Below are positions 8,027 to 16,396 of a DNA stretch of 64,000 bases, piece after piece. Origin of the DNA: Mesorhizobium sp. B1-1-8 (GTDB lineage: Bacteria; Pseudomonadota; Alphaproteobacteria; Rhizobiales; Rhizobiaceae); contig NZ_CP083956.1 of NCBI RefSeq assembly GCF_006442795.2, positions 4,441,501-4,505,500 on the forward strand, read 5' to 3'. Both the position numbers and the translations under genes were made by a program. Under the pieces are notes generated by a model that searched no databases, was not told the DNA's origin, and worked only from the letters and a program-made list of their open reading frames with translations. Position 1 is the first letter of the stretch; every line of letters starts with the position of its first letter.

Positions 8027-9292
8027 ATGCTCGGGATGAACGCCGCTTCGAATGCCGCGACCATCCTGCATGCCGATCTCGACGCCTTCTATGCCTCGGT
8101 CGAGCAGCTGCTCGACCCGTCGCTGCGCGGCAAGCCGATCGCCGTCGGCGGCGGCGTCGTGCTGGCCGCTTCCTATGAAGCGAAAGTCTTCGGTGTGCGC
8201 GGCGGCATGCCCGGCCGCAAGGCGCGCGAGCTTTGCCCAGGGCTGATCTTCGTCGGCGGCCATTTCGGCGACTATCAGCGGCTTGGCGATGCGGCGATCA
8301 AAGTGCTCGACGATTTCACCCCGCTGGTCGAGCGCATCTCGATCGACGAGGCTTTTGCCGATGTCGCCGGCTGCACGCATCTGTTTGGACCGCCGGAGCA
8401 GATCGCAAGAACCATCCGGACCCGCGTCAAGGCCGAGCTTGGCCTGCCGATCTCGATCGGTGTGGCGCGGACAAAACATCTGGCCAAGATCGCCTCGCAG
8501 GTGGCGAAACCAGACGGGCTGGTGGTGGTCGAGCCCGGCACCGAGCTCGATTTCCTGCACGATTTGCCGGTGTCGCTGATGTGGGGCGTTGGCCCGGCGA
8601 CCAAGGCGAGGCTGGCCGAGATCGGCGTCGAGACAATCGGTCAATTGGCGCGCACGCATAGCGGCGCGCTGGAGCGGCTGATCGGCCATGCCGCCGGGCA
8701 GAAGCTGGCCGCGCTCGCCTGGAACCGCGACCCGCGCCGGCTGGAGACGCATCGCCGCGCGCATTCGGCCGGCGCGCAGTCGGCACTTGGCCGCAAGCCC
8801 GCGCTGGCGCGCGTCTTCGTGCCGACGCTCTTGCATCTCGCCGACCGGGTGGCGAGCCGTCTGCGCGCCAAGGCGCGGCCCGGCCGCACGGTGACGGTGC
8901 GGGTGCGCTTCGCCGACATGCGCGCGGTCTCCCGTGCGATCACGCTGGAGCAGCCGATCCAGGCCACGACGATGCTGGCCGAGATCGCCGGGGAGCTGGT
9001 GCGCGGCGTGCTCGCCGCACATCCGGGCGAGCGGGAAATCTCGCTGCTGGCGATCTCCGTTTCGCATCTGGAAGAACACGCCGAGCTGCAGCTCGAACTG
9101 CCGCTCGGGCTCGCCGACGAGAAGCTGAAGCCCGGCAGCCGCAAAGGCCTCGCCCGCGTCGGCGCCGACCGCGCCATCGACAAGATCCGCCAGCGTTTTG
9201 GGAAGCAGGCCGTCGGCTACGGCACGGTGGCGCTGGAAGCAGCGCGCTCAGTGCCGGATGCGTTCAGAGAGCTGGCGGAAAAGGAGCTGTGA
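8027..9292 (+). CDS. dinB: DNA polymerase IV (Y-family translesion polymerase)
   Basis: 421 residues. It copies past damaged or mispaired template in translesion synthesis. Catalytic acidic residues are visible: HADLDAFYASVEQ with Asp17, and RISIDEAF with Asp107-Glu108. The thumb and HhH segment (LMWGVGPATKARLAEIGVET) and the little-finger domain follow. ATG 8027 has GGGAG upstream; ATG 8036 is an alternative. The protein is longer than E. coli Pol IV (about 350) because of a C-terminal extension, and I see no typical QLxLF clamp-binding motif at the end, although LQLELPLGL at about 364-372 is a candidate. Rhizobia usually carry more than one dinB. Stand-alone gene. Confidence 0.95.
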   Translation: MLGMNAASNAATILHADLDAFYASVEQLLDPSLRGKPIAVGGGVVLAASYEAKVFGVRGGMPGRKARELCPGLIFVGGHFGDYQRLGDAAIKVLDDFTPLVERISIDEAFADVAGCTHLFGPPEQIARTIRTRVKAELGLPISIGVARTKHLAKIASQVAKPDGLVVVEPGTELDFLHDLPVSLMWGVGPATKARLAEIGVETIGQLARTHSGALERLIGHAAGQKLAALAWNRDPRRLETHRRAHSAGAQSALGRKPALARVFVPTLLHLADRVASRLRAKARPGRTVTVRVRFADMRAVSRAITLEQPIQATTMLAEIAGELVRGVLAAHPGEREISLLAISVSHLEEHAELQLELPLGLADEKLKPGSRKGLARVGADRAIDKIRQRFGKQAVGYGTVALEAARSVPDAFRELAEKEL

Positions 9293-9418
9293 GGCGGCCA
9301 TTCTGCCCCTCAGAGGAAGAGATTGGTGATGTTCCGCGATTCCACCGCTTGCCAGAGTGGCCGCGCTGCGCTGGATTGCGCGGCGGAGCAGCCGCGGCTC
9401 AAGCGATCGGAGCGACCC

Positions 9419-10396
9419 ATGGCCAGTGAGACGGTTTCGGCGATGCGGCTCAACCGGCTGCGCGAGATCGTCTTCGACTATGCGGGGGCGCGCGGCCTCG
9501 GCGACGTCATTTCGAACATGTCGGGCATCGCCATCGACCGCGAATTCGCCTGGACCGTCTCCGACGAAGGCCGGACCTTCGAATGCCTGGCCATCACCGG
9601 CGCCAACTTTGTGCTCGATGCGCAATATAGGCTGGACGATTTCTTCCCCGGCCTGCCGGCCGGCAACGAGGCCGACCTGGAATCGGTCGATGTTTTCGGC
9701 GGCAGGCTGTGGCTCTGCGGCTCGCATTGCCGCGTCAGGCGCGAGCCGAAACTTGCCGGCACGCTCGATTCCGGCTTCAAGCGCCGCCCGAGCCGGCATC
9801 TGCTCGGCTCGATCGAGCTCGGCGGCTCCGGCAGGCCGAAACGCGGCACCGGACGGGCGCTGCCCTATACCGGCGCGGACTGCCTGCGGCGCAGGTTGCG
9901 CGAAAACCCGTACCTCTCCGGCTTCCTCAACCTGCCGAGCAAGGAGAACGGGCTCGACATCGAAGGCCTGACGCTGCTGCCGAAACGGCTGCTGCTCGGC
10001 TTGCGCGGCCCGGTCATCGACAGCCACGCGATCGTCGTCTCGCTGCCGCGCAAGGCTGCCCTGCTGCCCGCCGACGGCGGGCCGCATCTGCACCTGCTCG
10101 ACCTCAAGGGCCTCGGCGTGCGCGACCTGGCGCGCGACGGCGAGACGGTGCTGTTGCTGGCCGGCCCGGTCACGGGAGCGGACGGGCCGTTTCGCCTGCA
10201 CCGCTGGCGTCCGTCCGACGCGGGCCGGGTCGAGACCGCCGAATTGCTTTACGAATGGCCAATGAGCCATGACCATCCGGAGGGACTCTGCCCATTCGCG
10301 ATCGATGGCCGGCCGGGTATCCTCGTCGTCTATGACCGCGGTCATGAGGGGCAGCGCCGCTCCGGCACCCAGACCACGGCCGACTGGTTCGCATGA
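9419..10396 (+). CDS. DUF3616-family protein
   Basis: 325 residues from ATG 9419, with GGAG six bases upstream; an ATG at 9326 is in frame but would add a non-conserved Arg-rich leader. The sequence has beta-propeller-like blade segments (GIAIDREFAWTVSDEGRTFE, ADLESVDVFGGRLWLCGSHC, NGLDIEGLTLLPKRLLLGLRG) typical of DUF3616, a family of unknown function resembling SdiA-regulated propellers. No signal peptide. Its stop overlaps the next start (ATGA), so it is translationally coupled to the patatin-like lipase. Confidence 0.8.
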   Translation: MASETVSAMRLNRLREIVFDYAGARGLGDVISNMSGIAIDREFAWTVSDEGRTFECLAITGANFVLDAQYRLDDFFPGLPAGNEADLESVDVFGGRLWLCGSHCRVRREPKLAGTLDSGFKRRPSRHLLGSIELGGSGRPKRGTGRALPYTGADCLRRRLRENPYLSGFLNLPSKENGLDIEGLTLLPKRLLLGLRGPVIDSHAIVVSLPRKAALLPADGGPHLHLLDLKGLGVRDLARDGETVLLLAGPVTGADGPFRLHRWRPSDAGRVETAELLYEWPMSHDHPEGLCPFAIDGRPGILVVYDRGHEGQRRSGTQTTADWFA

Positions 10397-11655
10397 TGCC
10401 GCAGCCGGACACAAACGGAACCGCGATTGAGGCGAGCGAAGCAGCGCCGGTGGATGGTTTCAGGGCCGAGCGCTACGATCTTGGCCTTTGCCTGTCGGGC
10501 GGCGGCTACCGTGCCATGCTGTTCCATGCCGGTGTGCTTTGCCGGCTGAACGAAACCGGCCTACTCGAAAAACTCGACATGGTGAGCTCGGTCTCGGGCG
10601 GCTCGATCGCCGCCGGCCTTCTGGCGGTGATTTGGCCGCGCTTCACGTTCGTCGACGGTGTCGCTACCAATTTCGATATCTATCTCAGTAAGCTATTGGC
10701 ATTCTCGCAGGTGTTCCTCGATGCGCCGTCGATCTTCAAGGGATTGGCGAACCCGTTTTCGAGCGCGGCGCGCGAAGTCGCCGCCTGCTACGAGCGCCAT
10801 CTCTTCGACGGCAAGCGCCCGATGCTGAAGGACCTGCCCGAGAGCCCCTGGTTCGTGTTCTGCGCCAGCAATCTCGCCACCGGCTCGCTCTTCAGAATGT
10901 CGCGGCGCTACATCGCCGACTACCGGATCGGCGTCGCCTATCATGCCGAACTGCCGGTCGCGACAGCTATCGCCGCATCCTCGGCTTTCCCGCCATTCCT
11001 GTCGCCGCTCAGACTCGACCTGACAAAATTCGCGTGGCGCAACGACAATCTCGATATGAGCGTCGGGCTGCCGGTTGCACCCGGCCGCGCCGTGCTCACC
11101 GACGGCGGCGTCTATGACAATCACGGCATCGAGCCGGCGCTGAAACGCTGCCGCTGGCTGCTGGTCAGCGACGCCGGCGCGCCGTGGCGGGCGTCCACGT
11201 CCGGCTACTGGAACTGGTTTTCGCAGCTGAAGCGGGTGGCCGACACCACCGACAATCAGGTCCGCTCGCTACGCCGCCGCGACCTCATCGCCCGCTTCCA
11301 GGCCGCCAAGGACGCCGACGATCACGGCTTGCCTAAGGACGCGGCGCGGCCCGACTATGCCGCCGTCCGCGGCGTCTACTGGTCGATCGCCAGCAAGCCG
11401 GACGCGGTCGAGCCAACTTTCGTGCAGACCGCCGGCACCGCCCCCGCCGACATCGCCACCTCGCTGCATTTCCTCGGCCCTGAGGAAACCGTCGATCTGG
11501 TGAACTGGGGTTACTGCGCCGCAGACCAGGCCTTGCGCGGCAGGTATCAACCGCCGCCTGTGGCTGGCAAGGGCGTGCCACTCAAAACTGGCGATGTCAA
11601 ACCCGGCCGCTGTGCGAAAGTGTCGAAGGCGGTGATGAGCGTGTTCAAGATTTGA
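10393..11655 (+). CDS. Patatin-like phospholipase
   Basis: 420 residues. A predicted acyl hydrolase acting on membrane lipids with a Ser-Asp dyad. Seen: the oxyanion-hole motif LCLSGGGYRAMLFHAG (about residues 34-49), the nucleophile elbow SSVSGGS (about 67-73; a Ser replaces the first Gly of GxSxG, common in bacterial patatins), and the dyad Asp in LTDGGVYDN (about 236-244). No signal peptide or membrane helix is obvious, so it is probably cytosolic or peripheral. The ATGA overlap with the DUF3616 gene indicates one operon. Confidence 0.9.
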   Translation: MMPQPDTNGTAIEASEAAPVDGFRAERYDLGLCLSGGGYRAMLFHAGVLCRLNETGLLEKLDMVSSVSGGSIAAGLLAVIWPRFTFVDGVATNFDIYLSKLLAFSQVFLDAPSIFKGLANPFSSAAREVAACYERHLFDGKRPMLKDLPESPWFVFCASNLATGSLFRMSRRYIADYRIGVAYHAELPVATAIAASSAFPPFLSPLRLDLTKFAWRNDNLDMSVGLPVAPGRAVLTDGGVYDNHGIEPALKRCRWLLVSDAGAPWRASTSGYWNWFSQLKRVADTTDNQVRSLRRRDLIARFQAAKDADDHGLPKDAARPDYAAVRGVYWSIASKPDAVEPTFVQTAGTAPADIATSLHFLGPEETVDLVNWGYCAADQALRGRYQPPPVAGKGVPLKTGDVKPGRCAKVSKAVMSVFKI

Positions 11656-11683
11656 GAGCCGGCGTGCGAACTGCTGATTTCCT

Positions 11684-11828
11684 CCTCGAGGGGGAGACGT
11701 CGCCGAAGGCGACAGAGGGGGTCGCCGCGCGTGGAGCGCCAACCTTCTCCTCGCAGGAGGTCGAGCCCGGTCGGACCGACCCCCTCTGGCCGCTCCGCGG
11801 CCATCTACCCCTCACGGGGGGAGATCAC
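11684..11828. repeat. Dispersed repeat family C, copy 1
   Basis: CTCGAGGGGGAGACGTCGCC continues to GGCGACAGAGGGGGTCGCC and AGCGCC. Almost the same 58-base block is present inverted at 49332-49400. The right half here (11761-11828) is a degenerate inverted counterpart, so the whole can fold on itself. Confidence 0.8.
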
Positions 11829-11917
11829 CGGCGCTTGGTACAATCGGAACCGGTTCGCGCCTTTCCGGCTCCATGCTAACAGAGGCGCTTTCAACCCTAA
11901 CCAGGATGGGCAGCGAG

Positions 11918-12622
11918 ATGGCGGCAGACAAGGTAGCTCTGGTGACGGCGGGCGGCAGCGGCATGGGGGCGGCGGCGGCGAAGCGGCTGGCTGCCGACGG
12001 CTTCAAGGTCGGCGTGCTCTCCTCTTCCGGCAAGGGCGAGGCGCTGGGCAAGGAGCTCGGCGGCTTCGGCGTCACTGGCTCCAACCAGTCGAACGACGAT
12101 CTGAAGCGCCTCACCGACGGCGCGCTCGAGCGCTGGGGCCGCATCGACGTTTTGGTCAACAGCGCCGGACACGGCCCGCGCGCGCAAATCATCGAGATAA
12201 GCGACGAGGACTGGCACAAGGGCATCGACACCTATTTCCTCAACGTGGTGCGCCCGACCCGGCTGGTGACACCGGTGATGCAGAAACAAAAGTCAGGCGC
12301 CGTCATCAACATTTCGACGGCATGGGCGTTCGAGCCGAGTGCCGCCTTCCCGACCTCGGCGGTGGCGCGGGCCGGTCTTGCCGCCTTCACCAAGATCTTC
12401 GCCGACACCTATGCGGCAGACAACATCCGCATGAACAACGTGCTGCCGGGCTGGATCGACAGCCTGCCGAAGGTCGAGGAGCGCCGCGAGAGCGTGCCGA
12501 TGAAGCGCTACGGCACATCCGAAGAGATCGCCGCGACGATTTCGTTTCTGGCCTCGGACGGCGCCGCCTATATTACCGGTCAGAACATCCGCGTCGACGG
12601 CGGCATTACGCGATCGCTGTAA
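11918..12622 (+). CDS. SDR-family protein lacking the Tyr-Lys catalytic pair
   Basis: 234 residues from ATG 11918 (ATG 11906 also possible). A Rossmann fold is clear: VTAGGSGMGAAAAKRL (cofactor loop, about 9-24), VLVNSAG (78-84), NIS at 131-133, and a C-terminus GAAYITGQNIRVDGG typical of NAD(P)-dependent short-chain dehydrogenases. Where the family has YxxxK this protein reads SAVAR (Ser147, Arg151), so the usual Tyr and Lys are missing. It may be a non-reductase SDR, a binding protein, or use other residues. Lies alone between repeat C and the GH16 locus. Confidence 0.8.
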   Translation: MAADKVALVTAGGSGMGAAAAKRLAADGFKVGVLSSSGKGEALGKELGGFGVTGSNQSNDDLKRLTDGALERWGRIDVLVNSAGHGPRAQIIEISDEDWHKGIDTYFLNVVRPTRLVTPVMQKQKSGAVINISTAWAFEPSAAFPTSAVARAGLAAFTKIFADTYAADNIRMNNVLPGWIDSLPKVEERRESVPMKRYGTSEEIAATISFLASDGAAYITGQNIRVDGGITRSL

Positions 12623-12790
12623 GCGACGCGGCCGCGAGGCCGCCCGACGGAGCCGGCCGACCAGGCGGCGGGCGCGCGGCTGACGGCGCTCGAACCGCAT
12701 TTTCGCGGCTGGTCGGCGGCGGTTGGGCTGGCGCCGGACATCATCGATGATGTCAGTGACGCCATGCGGATGGCTTGCCTGCCGGAATAG
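12623..12790 (+). pseudogene. Possible gene remnant in frame after the SDR stop
   Basis: The reading frame continues open past the SDR stop to TAG at 12788-12790 with protein-like sequence (LTALEPHFRGWSAAVGLAPD, IIDDVSDAMRMACLPE) but has no plausible start. It may be the 3' remnant of a lost gene or a chance open frame. Weak call. Confidence 0.25.
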
Positions 12791-13068
12791 CTGGCGGGCG
12801 GCTGTGGCGAACCAAACGCATCTTTCGAAGCAGCCTGTTGAGCAATTTTTATAAAAATTTTCTACAAAGTTAAACCAGGCATTTCAGCTTGGTTGCGTTA
12901 GCATTCTCTTAATACTCTTATTCACCCGTATCGCCGCCTGAACGCATAATACTCTATACTTCTAATATTTGGAACGATAACATGCGTTCCAACGTTCAAG
13001 CGGAAGCGGTCGCTGGAACACGCGTCGAATGATTTAGCCGGCTAGGCACCACGAGGAGTATTTGTCCG
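12791..13068. promoter_or_regulatory. AT-rich promoter region of the GH16/exporter locus
   Basis: 278 bases, distinctly AT-rich (TTTTTATAAAAATTTTC near 12846), without a gene. A GAGGAG Shine-Dalgarno lies at its 3' end before ATG 13069. No specific binding site assigned. Confidence 0.5.
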
Positions 13069-14577
13069 ATGAGCTTCTTCGTCAACGCCGTAGGCGTTCC
13101 TCTTCCCTATAGCGGCGCTTCCAACCATTGGTTCTCGGCTTCAGGATCCGGACCGGACTTGTACGGCAGCGCCGGGAACGATTCCTTCTACGGAGCATCC
13201 GGTGTCAATGTCACCATGCACGGTGGCTCGGGCGATGATATCTATTACCTCTATGGGGCGGGCAACAAGGTGGCCGAGGCCGCCGGGCAAGGCATCGACA
13301 CGATCAGCACATGGATGAACTACAAGCTCCCGGACAATGTCGAGAACCTCGTCGTCACCAACGCCAATAACTATGCTTTCGGAAATGCGTTGGACAACAT
13401 CATCACCGCCAAGGCCGGCCACCAGACGCTGGACGGCGGCCCGGGAAACGATGTTCTGATCGATGGCGGCGGCGGTTATGACACTTTCATCGTTTCGCGC
13501 GGCCACGGAAGCGACTTGATCGCGAATTTTGCCGCGACTGACACCGTCCGCCTCAATGGCTACGGGTTCACTTCGTTCGACGCCGTCCACTCAGCCATGG
13601 TCCAGGCCGGACAGAATGTGCTGTTGAACCTTGGATCCGGCGAGATCCTGGAATTCAAGGACACGACTATCGACAAGCTGCAGCCCAGCCAGTTCGAGCT
13701 GCCAATCGACATGTCCGGGATGAAGCTATCCTTCAGCGACGAATTCAACACGCTGAGCCTTCACAACAGCCAAGGCGGCACCTGGGATTCCAATTTCTGG
13801 TGGGGAGCGCCGAACGGAAGCACGCTCACCGCCAACAGCGAACAGCAATGGTACATCGATACCAATTACGGCCCGACCAGTTCGGTCCATCCGTTCAGCG
13901 TCAATAATGGCGTTCTCACCATAACCGCGCAGCAGGCAACGGCGGACATCAAGCCCTACATCAACAATTACGAATACACCTCCGGCATCCTGACCACGCA
14001 TGATTCATTCTCGCAGACCTACGGCTACTTCGAAATGCGCGCCGACCTGCCCGAGACGGCCGGCACATGGCCGGCCTTCTGGCTGCTGCCTGAGGACGGC
14101 TCGTGGCCGCCGGAACTGGACGTCGTGGAAATGCGCGGCCAGGAGCCGAACCGGCTCGACATGACGGCGCATACCAACGAGACGGGGCAGCACACCAAGA
14201 TCGCGTCCTCGGTGAACGTTTCCGATACCGCCGGCTTCCACACCTATGGCCTGCTGTGGACGCCGGACCAGCTGGTCTGGACCTATGACGGCGTCGAGGT
14301 CGCCCACGCGGCGACGCCGTCCGACATGCACAAGCCGATGTACATGCTGGTCGATCTCGCGGTCGGCGGTTATGCAGGCTCGCCGCCCGACCATCTCGCC
14401 ACGCCGGCCGTGATGAAGATAGACTATATCCACGCTTACACGCTGGGCACTGTGCAGGCGAATCCCCTGACCATGACCAGCAGCACTAGCAGCAGCACCG
14501 CCACGCACAGCATCGCCACGCACAGCTTTGCCGACAGCACGCTGCACCACGGTTCCGAGTTTGGGGGCCACGCGTAA
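13069..14577 (+). CDS. Secreted GH16 glycanase with calcium-binding repeats (ExsH/EglA-like)
   Basis: 502 residues, no N-terminal signal peptide. Residues about 30-155 carry RTX-like turns (GSAGNDSFYGA, GGSGDDIYYLYG, LDGGPGNDVLIDGGGGYD). Residues about 215-460 are a GH16 beta-jelly-roll with the catalytic ELDVVE (Glu349, Asp351, Glu354), preceded by GYFEMRADLP and AFWLLP. This family includes endo-beta-glucanases and the succinoglycan depolymerases ExsH/EglA of Sinorhizobium, which leave through PrsD/PrsE. The next two genes encode just such an exporter. The tail is Ser/Thr/His-rich. Likely role: trimming the cell's own exopolysaccharide outside the cell. Start supported by GAGGAG. Confidence 0.9.
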   Translation: MSFFVNAVGVPLPYSGASNHWFSASGSGPDLYGSAGNDSFYGASGVNVTMHGGSGDDIYYLYGAGNKVAEAAGQGIDTISTWMNYKLPDNVENLVVTNANNYAFGNALDNIITAKAGHQTLDGGPGNDVLIDGGGGYDTFIVSRGHGSDLIANFAATDTVRLNGYGFTSFDAVHSAMVQAGQNVLLNLGSGEILEFKDTTIDKLQPSQFELPIDMSGMKLSFSDEFNTLSLHNSQGGTWDSNFWWGAPNGSTLTANSEQQWYIDTNYGPTSSVHPFSVNNGVLTITAQQATADIKPYINNYEYTSGILTTHDSFSQTYGYFEMRADLPETAGTWPAFWLLPEDGSWPPELDVVEMRGQEPNRLDMTAHTNETGQHTKIASSVNVSDTAGFHTYGLLWTPDQLVWTYDGVEVAHAATPSDMHKPMYMLVDLAVGGYAGSPPDHLATPAVMKIDYIHAYTLGTVQANPLTMTSSTSSSTATHSIATHSFADSTLHHGSEFGGHA

Positions 14578-14596
14578 GATTCAGGCGACCGGTTCG

Positions 14597-16396
14597 ATGT
14601 TTCGGGACAATGCAGCGGATCATGCAGCCTCGGCGGAGATAACTGGGCCGTCGAACCTGCGGGCGATCTTCCTTCGCGCCATCGCCGATGTCGGCATCTT
14701 CTCGCTGCTGATCAACATCCTGCTTCTGGTGATCCCGCTCTACCTGCTGCAGGTTTATGACCGCGTGCTGCCATCCTCCAGCGTCGAGACGCTTGTCTAT
14801 TTGTCGGCCATCGCGGTTCTCGCGCTCGCCTTCCTCGGCTTGCTCGACGCGCTGCGCGCCATCTATACGCAGCGCGTCGCGGCCACTATCGACAGGAAGC
14901 TTGGCACGAGCACATTCGCCCTTTCGCTGGCGCCCAAATATGCCGGCGGCCTGTCGCCGCTGCGCGACCTCGCCTCGGTCTGCGCCTTCGTCAGGTCGCG
15001 CGGCGTGGCGGTGCTGTTCGACCTGCCCTTCGCTCCGGTCTTCCTCGCCTTGCTCTACTTCATCCATCCCGTCCTGTTCTGGGTGACGCTGGTGGGCGCC
15101 GTGCTGCTCACTGTGCTCGTGGTGGCCAACCAGCTTGCCATCGGCAGGAACGATGCGCTGTCGGCGGAGCGTTCGGCACTCGCCAGCCTGGCGGAACAGA
15201 CCTTCGCCCGCAATGCCGAAACGCTGCGCGCCATGGGCATGGTGCAGAACGCCGCCGGCGTGTGGGGGCGGCATGTCAGGGAAGCGCTCACCCTTTATGA
15301 TTGCTCCTCGACGGCCAATGCGATCTTCAGCGGAGCATCGCGGGCGCTGCGCATGGTGCTGCAACTGGCGATCCTCGGCGCCGGCGCATGGCTGGTGCTG
15401 CAGGGGCAGATGACGGCCGGCATGATCTTCGCTTCCTCGCTGGTGTCGTCGCGCGCGCTACAGCCGCTCGACCAGCTGATCGGGTCCTGGCGGCAGATCG
15501 TCGACGCCGGGCGGGCGTGGAAACGTCTGCGGGGCGCGCTTTCGGCACATCCGGCAAACGTACGGAAGCTGACCTTGCCGGATCCATCCGGCGCGATTTC
15601 GGTAGAAGACCTCTTCTTCATCGCGCCCAACGCCCAGCCCGGCACCGAACCCATCCTAAAGCGGCTTAACTTCGCCGTCGGCGCCGGCGAAGCGCTGGCA
15701 ATCGTCGGGCCGAGCGGCGCCGGCAAATCGACGCTGGCGCGGCTGCTTGTGGGCGCCGCCCAGCCGAGCGGCGGATCGGTCAGGATCGACGGCGCCGACC
15801 TCAGGAGCTGGGACGAAAACCAGCTCGGAAAGCGGATCGGCTACCTGGCGCAGGACGTGGAGCTTTTTCCCGGATCGATCGCGGAAAATGTCGCCCGCTT
15901 CGACGCGCAAGCGGACGACGCTTCGATCATCGAGGCCGCGAGGCGCGCCGAGGCGCATGAGCTGATCCTGGCGCGGCGCGACGGCTATCAGACCATGATC
16001 GGTCCGTCGGACCGGACACTGTCGGGCGGCGAGCGCCAGAGGATCGGCCTGGCGCGCGCCTTCTACGGCAATCCGAAAGTCCTCGTTCTGGACGAACCCA
16101 ACGCCCATCTCGACGGCACCGGCGAAGCGGCGCTCGAAGCGGTGCTTTCAGCCGCGCGAGCCGCGGGCGTCACGGTGATCGTGATCACGCATCGGCCTTC
16201 AATCGCGGCCGCCTGCGATCGCGTGATGCTTTTGCGCGGGGGCGTGATCGAAGCCTTCGGTCCAAGCGGCGACGTGTTGCGACAGTCTGTCGTCGACAAG
16301 GGCGCCGGCAAAGGCGTTCCCGCGCAGCAGAGCACGGTGGTGACAGGCTCGTTCGCCCCGACGATCCGCGCCCACGGCGTCCGGTTCGGATCGTAG
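14597..16396 (+). CDS. Type I secretion ABC transporter (PrsD-like)
   Basis: 599 residues from ATG 14597, 19 bases after the glycanase stop. An ABC exporter half with an N-terminal membrane domain (about 30-310, five to six helices) and a C-terminal ATPase: Walker A GPSGAGKST (371-379), signature LSGGERQ (475-481), Walker B VLVLDE (495-500), and switch His in VITHR. It belongs to the PrtD/PrsD type I subgroup. It would power export of the adjacent glycanase, with the membrane-fusion protein encoded next and an outer-membrane TolC-type channel encoded elsewhere. Start Shine-Dalgarno is weak. Confidence 0.92.
   Translation: MFRDNAADHAASAEITGPSNLRAIFLRAIADVGIFSLLINILLLVIPLYLLQVYDRVLPSSSVETLVYLSAIAVLALAFLGLLDALRAIYTQRVAATIDRKLGTSTFALSLAPKYAGGLSPLRDLASVCAFVRSRGVAVLFDLPFAPVFLALLYFIHPVLFWVTLVGAVLLTVLVVANQLAIGRNDALSAERSALASLAEQTFARNAETLRAMGMVQNAAGVWGRHVREALTLYDCSSTANAIFSGASRALRMVLQLAILGAGAWLVLQGQMTAGMIFASSLVSSRALQPLDQLIGSWRQIVDAGRAWKRLRGALSAHPANVRKLTLPDPSGAISVEDLFFIAPNAQPGTEPILKRLNFAVGAGEALAIVGPSGAGKSTLARLLVGAAQPSGGSVRIDGADLRSWDENQLGKRIGYLAQDVELFPGSIAENVARFDAQADDASIIEAARRAEAHELILARRDGYQTMIGPSDRTLSGGERQRIGLARAFYGNPKVLVLDEPNAHLDGTGEAALEAVLSAARAAGVTVIVITHRPSIAAACDRVMLLRGGVIEAFGPSGDVLRQSVVDKGAGKGVPAQQSTVVTGSFAPTIRAHGVRFGS

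Noticed and set aside
7904..9079. 391-codon open frame on the minus strand
   Set aside because: Antisense of dinB, whose motifs are unmistakable.
9248..10414. 388-codon open frame on the minus strand
   Set aside because: Antisense of the DUF3616 gene; Arg/Gln/Ala-biased and without a recognisable fold.
11684..11828. Insertion sequence
   Set aside because: No transposase frame and too short; treated as a dispersed palindromic repeat.
11731..12750. 339-codon open frame on the plus strand
   Set aside because: Runs through repeat C and overlaps the SDR gene in another frame; Arg/Gly-biased.
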